From Winogradskyella algicola (GTDB lineage: Bacteria; Bacteroidota; Bacteroidia; Flavobacteriales; Flavobacteriaceae), in the NCBI RefSeq assembly GCF_005869935.1, contig NZ_SZQF01000001.1, positions 372,001 through 436,000 on the forward strand: a stretch of DNA of 64,000 nt, given 5' to 3'. The notes under the pieces are model-generated. The model ran no database searches. It had not been told where the DNA came from and was given only the letters and a program-made list of their open reading frames with translations. Positions 9,555-18,627 of the stretch are shown here, one piece after another. The translations under genes were made by a program, and so were the position numbers. Position 1 is the first letter of the stretch; each line of letters opens with the position of its first letter.

Positions 9555-11426
9555 TTACCTACCTAAATACACCAATAAAACAGAAATATCGTTAGGTGAT
9601 ACTCCACTAATTCTTGATGCTTGTGAAATGGTTACTGGCTGAATTTCGGTTAACTTTTGCCTTGCTTCCATACTCATAGATTTCAGTTTTGAGTAATCGA
9701 AGTTCGATGGAATTTTTACATTTTCAAGACGGTTTAACTTATCTGCATTGTTCTTTTCCTTTTCAATATAACCAGCATATTTAACCTGAATTTCGGTTTG
9801 CTCTATAATCTCAGAATCTAAATTGTTCTCAGAAATATAAGCATCAACAGAAGCCACTTTTTGCATATCTTCAATCGTGATATTTGGTCGCGCATACAAC
9901 TTAAACATCTTATCTTGTTGCTTCACTTTAGCAGAATCTTTTGACTCTAAAATCGGATTTATTTCATCTGGAGTTACACTAGTATCTTTAAAAAACTGAA
10001 CGAAATTTGAGGCTTTAGACTGCTTCTCTTCCATTCGTTTTAATCGTTTTTCAGAAGCTAAACCAAGTTCGTATCCTTTTGGTGTTAATCTAAAATCTGC
10101 ATTATCTTGCCTTAAAAGCGTTCTATATTCTGCACGAGAGGTAAACATACGATAAGGCTCTTCTGTACCTTTTGTAATTAAATCATCTATTAAAACACCT
10201 ATATAAGCTTCATCTCTTTTTAAGGTAAATGGATCGCGTTCTTGTACTTTTAAACTCGCATTTATACCTGCCATTAATCCTTGAGATGCTGCTTCTTCAT
10301 AACCTGTTGTTCCGTTAATCTGACCAGCAAAATATAAACCCTCAACCAACTTTGTTTCCAAAGTATGCTTTAATTGTGTAGGTGGAAAATAATCGTATTC
10401 TATTGCGTAACCAGGTCTAAAAAATTTCACATTTTCAAAACCAGCTACAGAACGTAAAGCATTAAACTGAACATCTTCTGGTAAGGATGTTGAGAAGCCA
10501 TTCACATAAACTTCAACTGTATTCCATCCTTCTGGCTCTACAAATAGTTGATGTCTATCCTTGTCTGCAAATCGATTAATCTTATCTTCTATCGATGGAC
10601 AATAACGAGGTCCAACACTTTTAATTCTACCATTAAACATTGGCGATCTATCAAACCCTTCACGAAGTAAATCGTGCACTTCTGGACTGGTGTAAGTCAT
10701 ATGACAAGAACGTTGTTCAGTCAAAGGTTTTGTATCATCTAAATATGAAAACTTCTCTGGGTTTTCATCTCCTGGTTGTTCAATCATTTTAGAATAATCT
10801 AAAGATCTTCCATCTACTCTTGGCGGTGTTCCTGTTTTCATTCTACCAGAATCGAAACCAAGTTTAATCAGGTCTTCGGTAATTCCAGTAGCAGCTCTTT
10901 CTCCCGCTCTACCTCCACCAAAGTTTTTATCTCCAATATGAATTAAACCATTTAAAAAAGTACCGTTTGTAAGTACAACCGTTTTGGCTTTTACTTCTAT
11001 TCCGAGAGAGGTTTTCACACCAACAATTTTATGGTTTTCTATGATTAATCCAGACACCATTTCCTGGTAAAAATCGAGATTCGGTGTTTGCTCTAACAGC
11101 AATCTCCAGTCTTCTGCAAAACGCATTCTGTCAGATTGTACTCTAGGACTCCACATTGCAGGTCCTTTAGATTTATTCAGCATCTTGAATTGAATTGCAG
11201 ACGTGTCAGACACAATTCCGCTATAACCACCAAGCGCATCAATCTCTCGTACAATTTGTCCTTTAGCAATTCCACCCATTGCCGGATTACAAGACATCTG
11301 TGCAATATTTTGAAGGTTCATTGTAATTAACAACGTCTTACTTCCCATATTGGCAGCAGCAGCAGCAGCTTCACTTCCTGCGTGACCTGCACCAACTACA
11401 ATTACATCGTAAACTTCATTAAACAT
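9555..11426 (-). CDS. mnmG: tRNA uridine-5-carboxymethylaminomethyl modification enzyme MnmG
   Basis: 623 residues, standard length. The FAD-binding VGAGHAGSEAA motif is at residues 11-21, followed by CNPAMGG and the GRAGE and GTPPR signatures. With MnmE it installs the (carboxymethyl)aminomethyl group on the wobble uridine of several tRNAs. The gene (formerly gidA) is often near the replication origin; here it is bracketed by two parS sites. Confidence 0.97.
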   Translation of the reverse strand: MFNEVYDVIVVGAGHAGSEAAAAAANMGSKTLLITMNLQNIAQMSCNPAMGGIAKGQIVREIDALGGYSGIVSDTSAIQFKMLNKSKGPAMWSPRVQSDRMRFAEDWRLLLEQTPNLDFYQEMVSGLIIENHKIVGVKTSLGIEVKAKTVVLTNGTFLNGLIHIGDKNFGGGRAGERAATGITEDLIKLGFDSGRMKTGTPPRVDGRSLDYSKMIEQPGDENPEKFSYLDDTKPLTEQRSCHMTYTSPEVHDLLREGFDRSPMFNGRIKSVGPRYCPSIEDKINRFADKDRHQLFVEPEGWNTVEVYVNGFSTSLPEDVQFNALRSVAGFENVKFFRPGYAIEYDYFPPTQLKHTLETKLVEGLYFAGQINGTTGYEEAASQGLMAGINASLKVQERDPFTLKRDEAYIGVLIDDLITKGTEEPYRMFTSRAEYRTLLRQDNADFRLTPKGYELGLASEKRLKRMEEKQSKASNFVQFFKDTSVTPDEINPILESKDSAKVKQQDKMFKLYARPNITIEDMQKVASVDAYISENNLDSEIIEQTEIQVKYAGYIEKEKNNADKLNRLENVKIPSNFDYSKLKSMSMEARQKLTEIQPVTISQASRISGVSPNDISVLLVYLGR

Positions 11427-11445
11427 TCTGTTCTGCTTTTATCAC

Positions 11446-11499
11446 TTCGAGAGCCTCAGTGACCATTTCAGTTTGGTGGCAGAGGCCCTCGAAGCCACC
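11446..11499. repeat. Duplicated inverted-repeat element, copy upstream of mnmG
   Basis: TTCGAGAGCCTCA (11446-11458), then GGTGGC and GCCACC enclosing an imperfect AGAGGCCCTCGAA. It resembles the copy at 9442-9491, in the same orientation, and again leads into a parS site. Bases 20 to 55 upstream of the mnmG start are occupied by it. Confidence 0.8.
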
Positions 11500-11506
11500 A
11501 AGCAAT

Positions 11507-11522
11507 TGTTCCACGTGGAACA
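11507..11522. promoter_or_regulatory. parS centromere-like site 2 (ParB binding)
   Basis: Second perfect copy of TGTTCCACGTGGAACA, 2.0 kb from the first. Between mnmG and ybeY, not inside a gene. Confidence 0.85.
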
Positions 11523-11573
11523 ACTAGAATTTCATTAAAAATAAACGTGCAAAGATACATCGAAAACACAAGA

Positions 11574-11984
11574 CTAAGAACGCGTACTCAAATAGTACTC
11601 TTCCTTAGAGCGCATCAACTTAGCATCTTCCTCACTCTTGTCTTTATATCCACAGTAATGCAGAATACCGTGAATCATTACACGTGCCAGTTCATCCTCA
11701 AAAGACACATCAAAATCTATAGCATTATCTTCTACACGTTCTACTGAAATGTAGATATCTCCGTGTAGTTCTTTTCCTACCGAATAATCAAAGCTGATGA
11801 TGTCTGTTAACGTGTCGTGATTTAAAAAATCAACATTGATTTTATGCAGATAATCATCGGAACAGAAGATGTAATTCAACTCTCCTTCTTTACAATTTTC
11901 TGAATTAATGCTTTTAGAAATCCACTCGGACATCTGAGTTTCATTCTCTAATTTAAAATCGGTTTCGTAATTAAAACTAATCAT
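11574..11984 (-). CDS. ybeY: Endoribonuclease YbeY (16S rRNA 3-prime maturation)
   Basis: 136 residues. The metal site motif reads HGILHYCGYKD: the two first His ligands are present and the third position, His in most bacteria, is Asp, a variant I associate with Bacteroidota. YbeY is a zinc-dependent RNase that acts in 16S rRNA maturation and ribosome quality control. Its start overlaps the end of the DUF4175 gene by 8 bases, so the two are probably co-translated. Confidence 0.93.
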   Translation of the reverse strand: MISFNYETDFKLENETQMSEWISKSINSENCKEGELNYIFCSDDYLHKINVDFLNHDTLTDIISFDYSVGKELHGDIYISVERVEDNAIDFDVSFEDELARVMIHGILHYCGYKDKSEEDAKLMRSKEEYYLSTRS

Positions 11985-14900
11985 TGCTTTTGAAATATTC
12001 TTGAATCTTTTTCTTGAAATGATTCTGCAAAGGTAGTGCTTGTCTGTTTAATATTTCTGTAGTGTTAAAGTATTGTTTTGCTGTTGGAATTTGACTTGGA
12101 TTGTTGGTGTCGAAATCCTTCTTATTTGTTTCAGATTCACGCTTCGTATCCTGACCTTGCATAAAGGTGGCATTTTCCAATTTTAATAATTGATGTTGTA
12201 CATCCATCATCTTTTGAAGCGTTTGATTTGTGAAACCGTAGTTCAATAAATCCAACTCTATATCTTCCATTTGCTTTATCAATTCGCCAGCAGATTCAAT
12301 CTTACCTTCTTTAGATAAGCGGTCTTCTAGGGCCTGACGTAATTGTTGTTGTTGCTGATAAATTTTGAATAATTCTTCATTTTGTTCTTCTCTTCCACCT
12401 TCACCATAACCATCATTTTGTTCTTCTCCATTACCATCTCCATTAGAACCATTTCCGTTTTTACCATTTTTTCCTTTGCCGTCTTTTCCTTTGCCGTCTT
12501 TTCCGTTTTTACCTTCACTACCTTCTTGATTACCGTCTCCATCCTGTTGGCCATTTTTTCCGTTCCGCCCACCTTTGCCTTGCTGTTCTCCAGACTGTCC
12601 ATTCTCGCCACTTTGTCCACTCTGTCCTTGCTGACCTTCTTGTCCTTGTTCTCCTGGCTGTTTTCCCTCGCCTTCTTTGCCTTCGTTGCCTTCTTGTCCT
12701 GGCTTTTCACCTTCGCCTTGCTTGCCTTGTTCGTTCTTTTTTACACCCTCTTCCATTTGCTTGTTGAGCTCTTCCTGACTCATAATAATATCCGGAAGTT
12801 GCTGTCCGCCACCACCTCCAGATCCTGGCTGCATATTCATTTGCATTTCCATATTATCTAAAACATCACTCAGAAAGCTCGCCAATTCGTTACTAGCTGT
12901 AATGACATATTGCTGAGAAGACACACCTTGATATAAACGGTTTTCAGTCAAATGACCAAGCGCTTTATCTATATTGAAATACACCTCTGTGATTTGCTCA
13001 TTAACTTTCTCAGAAATTTTTGGTTGACGCAGGGACAATGCAAACAAACTATCATCAATGTGCTCAAAGTGCTCTCTTAAATTACTTTGGTTAATGATGT
13101 ATTTACCGTATTTGTTATTGTTGATATCAATACTTTCAAAAGTATTCATCAGCGCTTCTTGGTCGAAAGAAAACAATAAAAGATTCTCAAGAATCTGACG
13201 CAAAGCATCAGCATCTTCAGAGGCTTGGTCGCCTCCACCTCCGCCACCACCAGACATCATTTGCATCATCTGCTCACTCATCTGCTTCATCTTTTTAGCA
13301 GCTTTTTTCTGCTTTTCCTGAGCGTTTTGTTGCTGCTCTTGTGCTTCACTAGGCTTACCTGCACTTTCTTTCTCTTGCTTCTTCTCAAGTGCTTCTTTAG
13401 CTTCCTTTTGATCAAACTTTATACCATCTTCTAAAAACTCATCTACAGGAACGTTCATCGGTTTCTGCAATCGTCTGTCCTCTTGTTTTAAATCTTCGAT
13501 ATCTTTTTGAAGCTTTTGGAATTCTTTATTTAATTCGTCTTGCTTTTCTTTGGTGTTCTCTTTGTCTTTATTAGAAAGTTCTTCTTGCTTCTTCGCTAAA
13601 TCGTCTAACTGATTAGCAATTTTTTCAGCCTTTTTCATCACATAAAAACGCTTGGTCAACTCTAAGAGTTGCTTCATACTTCGTTTTTTATTTTTGTTTT
13701 GTTTGGCTAGTTCTTCAAGTTTTTGGGTAAACTCTTCTTTGTTGATTTTATCTTTCAGCTTTTCCAGTTCTTCAAGCAATTTTTCATCTTGCTTTAGCTT
13801 TTCTTCGTTCTCTTTAAGACGCTCTTTTAAGTCTTCTTTAAATTGGTCTTCTTTCTTTTCTTCCTGAAATTCTTCTAAATTATCCTGCAATTTTTTGTTG
13901 AAATTTTTCATCAACTGCTCTTGCTGTTTTTGACGTTTTAAGAAATCTTCAAATTTCTTTTTATCGTTGAAGTTAAGCTCTTGCTTTTCCTTTTGGGTTT
14001 TAGAAAATTCTTCAAGCTTTTTGTCTTGCTCTTCTAATTTTTCAAACGTTTTGCCAATATCTTTTATCGTTTCATTTTGCTCTTGTAACTGCTTCTGCTC
14101 TTCTTCGTCCTTAGTTAATTTTCGGTAACTAAACACGCTACTTTTTGTGCGCTTATAATTGTGAATAGCGTCGTTATCATAAACCTCAAAATACAATTGG
14201 TAGCTAACGCCTTCTTCTAAATTGAATTGATTTGGAAACGCACTCACAAACTCACTAAAATTAGATTTTGAAATGCTAATCGGCTCTACAACTTTCTGAG
14301 TTTCATCTTCAGTTGGATAGTACACCAAATTCAGTTTTGACAGACCAAAATCATCACTCGCCTGACCATAGAAGTACATACTTTGCTGATCTAAGGAATC
14401 GATTTGCATTTTAATGTTGAGCTCAGGGTGCAAATCCTTAACCACAGAAATGTTGTAAGCCAGATTTTCGTAATCCTTTAGGTTCTCATTACTGGTTGAA
14501 ATGCTGTAATTATAATTTCTAAATAATCGCTTGGTCGCCTCATAATTGTTATTGTCATTTTTTGAAAACGTTAAGGTATCTTCAGCATAAATATGAACCG
14601 CATTTGTGGCTTTGGTCATTGCTTTCCAAGTGACTTTTGTCCCTTCTGGAACAACCGCAGAACCTGTACTTTTTAATACCTCATCTTGCTTTTGTGTGTA
14701 GGATGGATAGTCTAACAGCATTTCAAAATTGACCAAGTTTGGTGTGTTTACCACTTGTAATTCATACGGTTTTGAATTGACGTCGTTGGCAGATAAACTG
14801 AATTCTATATTGCTTTTCGGTAGATTGAATGTGTATTGAAATTCGCCTGGTGCAACCTGTTGCAAATAATATGATTGACCATTAAACTGAATCTGAGCAT

Positions 14901-15576
14901 TCTCTGGAATAACATCGCCTGCGGTTTTCACCTTTAACTTAAAGTCCTTACCTTCAATAGCTTGAAGGTTTTCATTCAACACAAAAAACTGAAAAGGCGC
15001 TGGTGGCTCATAAGCTGTTTTGTAGTTAACCACACGCTCGTAACTATCACTAAACCAATCGATTTTTCCTGTGATGTAAGACAACAAAATGATGACCACA
15101 GGAATAGCGGCATATTTTAAATACTTAGTATTGGTCTTAAAATTGATTGCTGATTTAAACGGAATGGGTTGCAATTCTTGCGACTTCTGCTCTATACTTG
15201 CCAATAATAAATCGGATTGCTGTGGACTTTGATTAAGCTGAAGTACATTCAATAGTTTATCATTGACTTCAGGAAAATGATTGCCAATCAACTTTGAAGC
15301 AGTTTCGTAATCTATACCTTGTCTTAGATTGAATAAATGTGCTAACGGAATAGCAATAAACTTAACAAACAAAGCCACTTCCACAGCTACAAACACCCAA
15401 AATAAAATGGTTCTTGCTGTTGGGTTAAGCCAAAACACATATTCTACAAATAGCGTAATAATGAGATATAACAAGCCAATGGCGAAAAATAAAATGGCGC
15501 CTTTTAGCAGTTCATTAGTATAATATTTTTTAATGAATTGCTGTAGTTTGTTTTTTATGGTTTCGAAATTGCTCAT
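11977..15576 (-). CDS. DUF4175 family large membrane-anchored protein
   Basis: 1199 residues. Three hydrophobic segments near the N-terminus (about 25-45, 55-78 and 150-168) are followed by a beta-rich part, a very long Lys/Glu/Gln coiled coil (about 480-770), a Gly-rich MMSGGGGGGG linker and a low-complexity Gly/Lys/Gln stretch (about 960-1085). The layout is that of the Bacteroidota DUF4175 family, whose function is unknown. Codon composition in the low-complexity part creates long open frames on the other strand; these are shadows. It precedes ybeY with an 8-base overlap. Confidence 0.88.
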   Translation of the reverse strand: MSNFETIKNKLQQFIKKYYTNELLKGAILFFAIGLLYLIITLFVEYVFWLNPTARTILFWVFVAVEVALFVKFIAIPLAHLFNLRQGIDYETASKLIGNHFPEVNDKLLNVLQLNQSPQQSDLLLASIEQKSQELQPIPFKSAINFKTNTKYLKYAAIPVVIILLSYITGKIDWFSDSYERVVNYKTAYEPPAPFQFFVLNENLQAIEGKDFKLKVKTAGDVIPENAQIQFNGQSYYLQQVAPGEFQYTFNLPKSNIEFSLSANDVNSKPYELQVVNTPNLVNFEMLLDYPSYTQKQDEVLKSTGSAVVPEGTKVTWKAMTKATNAVHIYAEDTLTFSKNDNNNYEATKRLFRNYNYSISTSNENLKDYENLAYNISVVKDLHPELNIKMQIDSLDQQSMYFYGQASDDFGLSKLNLVYYPTEDETQKVVEPISISKSNFSEFVSAFPNQFNLEEGVSYQLYFEVYDNDAIHNYKRTKSSVFSYRKLTKDEEEQKQLQEQNETIKDIGKTFEKLEEQDKKLEEFSKTQKEKQELNFNDKKKFEDFLKRQKQQEQLMKNFNKKLQDNLEEFQEEKKEDQFKEDLKERLKENEEKLKQDEKLLEELEKLKDKINKEEFTQKLEELAKQNKNKKRSMKQLLELTKRFYVMKKAEKIANQLDDLAKKQEELSNKDKENTKEKQDELNKEFQKLQKDIEDLKQEDRRLQKPMNVPVDEFLEDGIKFDQKEAKEALEKKQEKESAGKPSEAQEQQQNAQEKQKKAAKKMKQMSEQMMQMMSGGGGGGGDQASEDADALRQILENLLLFSFDQEALMNTFESIDINNNKYGKYIINQSNLREHFEHIDDSLFALSLRQPKISEKVNEQITEVYFNIDKALGHLTENRLYQGVSSQQYVITASNELASFLSDVLDNMEMQMNMQPGSGGGGGQQLPDIIMSQEELNKQMEEGVKKNEQGKQGEGEKPGQEGNEGKEGEGKQPGEQGQEGQQGQSGQSGENGQSGEQQGKGGRNGKNGQQDGDGNQEGSEGKNGKDGKGKDGKGKNGKNGNGSNGDGNGEEQNDGYGEGGREEQNEELFKIYQQQQQLRQALEDRLSKEGKIESAGELIKQMEDIELDLLNYGFTNQTLQKMMDVQHQLLKLENATFMQGQDTKRESETNKKDFDTNNPSQIPTAKQYFNTTEILNRQALPLQNHFKKKIQEYFKSND

Positions 15577-15595
15577 TCTTGGCTGTTATTTCTTT

Positions 15596-15668
15596 CTGTC
15601 AGTTCGAGCGCAGTCGAGAACCTCATTATCTCACAACAAAAACATCTCGACTGCGCTCGATGTGACAG
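15596..15668. repeat. REP-like long inverted repeat
   Basis: Two 24-base arms (15596-15619 and 15645-15668) pair with a few mismatches; the core GAGCGCAGTCGAGA is perfect. It lies between the divergent DUF4175 and alkane monooxygenase genes. It belongs to the same general sequence style (TTCGA..GCGC/ACGCTCA) as the half-elements around gltX. Confidence 0.8.
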
Positions 15669-15722
15669 CGATGTGACATTCTAACTTACTAAACTACAAT
15701 TTTATTTTAATTGATGATTTCC

Positions 15723-15730
15723 TAAATTTG
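15723..15730 (+). promoter_or_regulatory. Possible promoter -7 box for the alkane monooxygenase gene
   Basis: TAAATTTG fits TAnnTTTG, 50 bases before the ATG. No clear -33 element was seen. Confidence 0.4.
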
Positions 15731-15780
15731 GTAAGATTGTGTTAATTTAGAGGGATTAACTGTTAATAATCAGCCTATAA

Positions 15781-16824
15781 ATGAAAGACCTTAAATATTT
15801 AGCGGCATTTTCAATCCCAATTATGGCAGTTTTAGGACTTAGTTTTCAGAGCTATTGGGTTTGGGCTACACCTGTTTTTGCATTTGTTTGCATTCCCGTT
15901 TTAGAGCTTATTTTTCCTGTGGATACTACTAATCTTCAATCTGAAGAAGTAGATAGCAGACTAAAACGTAAGATTTTCGATTGGTTACTTTACCTCAACT
16001 TACCAATCGTTTATGGTATTGTGATTTATGCTTTGATATTAGTTGCTCGTCAACCTTTGGAAACTTATGAGTTTGTTGGACTCATTTTTTCTGTAGGCAT
16101 TGTTTTAGGCGTTAACGGGATTAATGTTGGTCACGAGCTTGGACACAGACAACAAACTAACGAACGCTTTTTGGGTAAAGCCTTGCTTCTACCCTCTTTT
16201 TATATGCATTTTTATATTGAACATAATTTTGGGCATCATCTTCACGCTGCAACACCAGAAGATCCTGCAACTGCAAAATACAATCAAAGTGTGTATTCGT
16301 TTTGGTGGACGTCTACGATTAGACAGTATTTTAATGCTTGGAGCATTCAGAAAAAGCTCTTAAAAAATAATAAGAAAACTTTCTTTTCTTTTGAGAATGA
16401 TATGCTGTGGTACACCATTTTTCAACTATTATATTTAGTTATAGTTCTGGTATTTTTAGGGACTACAGCTTTACTGTTTGCTGTCTGTGCAGGTGTAGTT
16501 GGCTTTATTTTGCTTGAAACTGTCAACTACATTGAGCACTATGGTTTACTGCGTTTAAAAACCAAGTCTGGTCGTTACGAACGTGTAAAAGAAATACACT
16601 CGTGGAACTCTAATCACGTTATAGGTCGCATTGTGTTATATGAATTAACACGCCATAGCGATCATCATTTTAAGTCTTCAAAAAAATATCAAATCTTAGA
16701 TTGCCACGATGATAGTCCGCAAATGCCATTTGGCTATCCAACGTCGATGGTATTGGCAATGGTGCCACCTCTTTGGTTTAAGATTATGAATAAGCGTGTG
16801 CCGAGAAGCATGGTGTTAAATTAG
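15781..16824 (+). CDS. alkB: Alkane 1-monooxygenase / fatty acid desaturase family di-iron enzyme
   Basis: 347 residues with four to six membrane helices. The histidine boxes of AlkB-type enzymes are all visible: GHELGHRQ (about 119-126), HNFGHHLH (about 142-149), NYIEHYG, and a last HSDHH (about 292-296). Members use a di-iron centre with rubredoxin electron supply to hydroxylate terminal carbons of alkanes or related chains in the membrane. No rubredoxin gene is adjacent. Assignment to alkane rather than another hydrocarbon or lipid substrate is inference. Confidence 0.85.
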   Translation: MKDLKYLAAFSIPIMAVLGLSFQSYWVWATPVFAFVCIPVLELIFPVDTTNLQSEEVDSRLKRKIFDWLLYLNLPIVYGIVIYALILVARQPLETYEFVGLIFSVGIVLGVNGINVGHELGHRQQTNERFLGKALLLPSFYMHFYIEHNFGHHLHAATPEDPATAKYNQSVYSFWWTSTIRQYFNAWSIQKKLLKNNKKTFFSFENDMLWYTIFQLLYLVIVLVFLGTTALLFAVCAGVVGFILLETVNYIEHYGLLRLKTKSGRYERVKEIHSWNSNHVIGRIVLYELTRHSDHHFKSSKKYQILDCHDDSPQMPFGYPTSMVLAMVPPLWFKIMNKRVPRSMVLN

Positions 16825-16850
16825 TTTTCAGTCTCAGTCTTCAGTTCCCA

Positions 16851-16882
16851 AAACTTTGAACTTTAAACTTTGAACTTTGAAT
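16851..16882. repeat. Short tandem repeat of ACTTTGA/ACTTTAA units
   Basis: Four imperfect 7-base units in the alkB-gltX gap, just upstream of the gltX promoter. No function is evident. Confidence 0.55.
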
Positions 16883-16892
16883 TTCAAAAATT

Positions 16893-16900
16893 TATCTTTG
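16893..16900 (+). promoter_or_regulatory. gltX promoter -7 box
   Basis: TATCTTTG, about 85 bases before the gltX ATG. The leader that follows contains a REP-like half-element at 16934-16951. Confidence 0.6.
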
Positions 16901-16933
16901 CCACTGTTCTGGTTGGCACTTGCTTTTGAAGAC

Positions 16934-16951
16934 ACTTCGACTACGCTCAGT
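16934..16951. repeat. REP-like half-element in the gltX leader
   Basis: ACTTCGACTACGCTCAGT, followed by GTGACA as is usual for this dispersed flavobacterial element. The same 18 bases occur inside the gltX coding sequence at 17207-17224. Confidence 0.75.
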
Positions 16952-16984
16952 GTGACAATCAGACTTAATTTTTGAAATTATATT

Positions 16985-18526
16985 ATGTCAAAAAAAGTAC
17001 GTGTGCGCTTTGCGCCTAGTCCAACAGGACCTTTACATATTGGTGGTGTAAGAACTGCTTTATTCAATTATTTATTTGCCAAAAAACACAATGGCGATTT
17101 TGTGTTGCGTATAGAAGATACCGACCAAAACCGTTATGTGGAAGGTGCAGAAGATTACATTGTAAAATCCTTAAACTGGTGTGGTATTCCGTTTGATGAA
17201 GGTCCTACTTCGACTACGCTCAGTACAAGCTCTAAAAACGAAAAATTTGGTCCTTATAGGCAAAGTGAGCGCAAGCATTTGTACAAACAATATGCTGATC
17301 AATTAATTGCTGAAGGCAAAGCCTATTATGCCTTTGATACTGCTGAAGAACTTAACGCACACAGAAAACAACACGAAGCAGAAGGCAAAACCTTTATCTA
17401 CAACTGGCATAATCGTGAAAAAGGACGTTTGGTAAATTCTTTAGTACTTTCTCAAGAAGAAACCCAGGCAAAGCTAGAGGCTGGCGACGATTATGTAGTG
17501 CGTTTTAAATCGCCACAAGATGAAACTTTGCAACTAAAAGATATTATTAGAGGTGATATTTCTATAGATACTAACATTCTTGATGACAAGATTTTGTTCA
17601 AAAGTGATGGAATGCCAACCTATCATCTTGCTAATATTGTAGACGACCATTTAATGGAAATCACACACGTAATTCGTGGTGAAGAATGGTTACCATCATT
17701 GGCTTTGCACAAATTACTGTACGATGCTTTTGGTTGGGAAGCACCAGAATTTGCTCATTTACCTTTAATCTTAAAACCAACAGGAAAAGGAAAATTAAGT
17801 AAACGTGACGGTGATAAATTAGGGTTTCCTGTGTTTCCTTTGGCTTGGACAGACCCAAAAACCAACGAAGTTTCCAGAGGTTATAAAGAGGATGGCTATT
17901 TTGCAGAAGCTGTAGTGAATTTCTTAGCCTTTTTAGGATGGAATCCTGGTACTGAGCAAGAGATTTTCAGTTTAGAGCAATTGGTAAATGATTTTGATTT
18001 AGCAAGAGTTAACAAAGCAGGTGCACGTTTTGATCCTGATAAAACCAAATGGTTTAACCATCATTATATGCAACAGCAATTAGACTTGGAACTGGCAGCA
18101 GAGTTTCAAGCAAAAAACATCTTGTTGAAAGATATTGATGTGAATTACATTGCTTTAGTTGTGGGCTTAATTAAAGAACGTGCAACGTTTGTAAGTGATT
18201 TTTGGGAATTGAGTCACTTCTTCTTTGTGTCACCTACAGATTATGATGAAAAAGCATCTAAAAAGGCTTTAAAAGAAGGTACCGATGAGATTTTAAATAA
18301 AGTGATTGAATTGGTAAATTCAACCGAAGATTTTACGGTAGAAAATCTTCAAGCCAATATAAAAGGTTGGATTACTGACAACGACATTGGCTTCGGAAAA
18401 GTGATGATGCCATTACGTTTAGCGCTTGTAGGTGCTTTACAAGGACCAGATGTATTTGATATTATGTATATGATTGGTAAAGCCGAAACCGTTAAGCGTA
18501 TTGATGCTTTGGTGAAGACGATTTAG
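16985..18526 (+). CDS. gltX: Glutamate--tRNA ligase
   Basis: 513 residues. The class I signature PLHIGG is at residues 16-21 and the KLSKR loop near 264-268. It charges tRNA-Glu (and, if no GlnRS route is used, tRNA-Gln; here a glnS is present at 21-23 kb). Oddity: codons 75-80 are an in-frame copy of a dispersed repeat half-element, adding a Thr/Ser-rich insertion (TSTTLSTSS) just before KNEKFGPYRQSER, where I would expect the family to be shorter. The gene keeps its frame and all motifs, so it should be functional. Confidence 0.95.
   Translation: MSKKVRVRFAPSPTGPLHIGGVRTALFNYLFAKKHNGDFVLRIEDTDQNRYVEGAEDYIVKSLNWCGIPFDEGPTSTTLSTSSKNEKFGPYRQSERKHLYKQYADQLIAEGKAYYAFDTAEELNAHRKQHEAEGKTFIYNWHNREKGRLVNSLVLSQEETQAKLEAGDDYVVRFKSPQDETLQLKDIIRGDISIDTNILDDKILFKSDGMPTYHLANIVDDHLMEITHVIRGEEWLPSLALHKLLYDAFGWEAPEFAHLPLILKPTGKGKLSKRDGDKLGFPVFPLAWTDPKTNEVSRGYKEDGYFAEAVVNFLAFLGWNPGTEQEIFSLEQLVNDFDLARVNKAGARFDPDKTKWFNHHYMQQQLDLELAAEFQAKNILLKDIDVNYIALVVGLIKERATFVSDFWELSHFFFVSPTDYDEKASKKALKEGTDEILNKVIELVNSTEDFTVENLQANIKGWITDNDIGFGKVMMPLRLALVGALQGPDVFDIMYMIGKAETVKRIDALVKTI
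17207..17224 (+). repeat. REP-like half-element inside gltX
   Basis: Identical over 18 bases to 16934-16951. It is read in frame as part of a Ser/Thr-rich surface insertion in glutamyl-tRNA synthetase. Confidence 0.75.
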
Positions 18527-18529
18527 TTG

Positions 18530-18619
18530 TGTCATTACGAAGAATGAGGTACAAATGACGTGGTAATCTTTTTTTTTTGAGATTGCCACATCACGCTTTT
18601 GGCGTGATTCGCAATGACA
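18530..18619. repeat. Intergenic palindromic element between gltX and an outer membrane protein gene
   Basis: Outer arms TGTCATTACGAA / TTCGCAATGACA and inner arms GTGGTAATCT / AGATTGCCAC can fold into a long hairpin, with a 9-T run in the loop and a further GCGTGA hairpin. It lies between convergent genes and could serve as terminator for both. Confidence 0.7.
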
Positions 18620-18627
18620 AACAATTA

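Noticed and set aside
12327..13867. Several long frames on both strands inside the DUF4175 gene
   Set aside because: They follow the low-complexity Gly/Lys/Glu codon pattern of the real gene and have no motifs or start signals.
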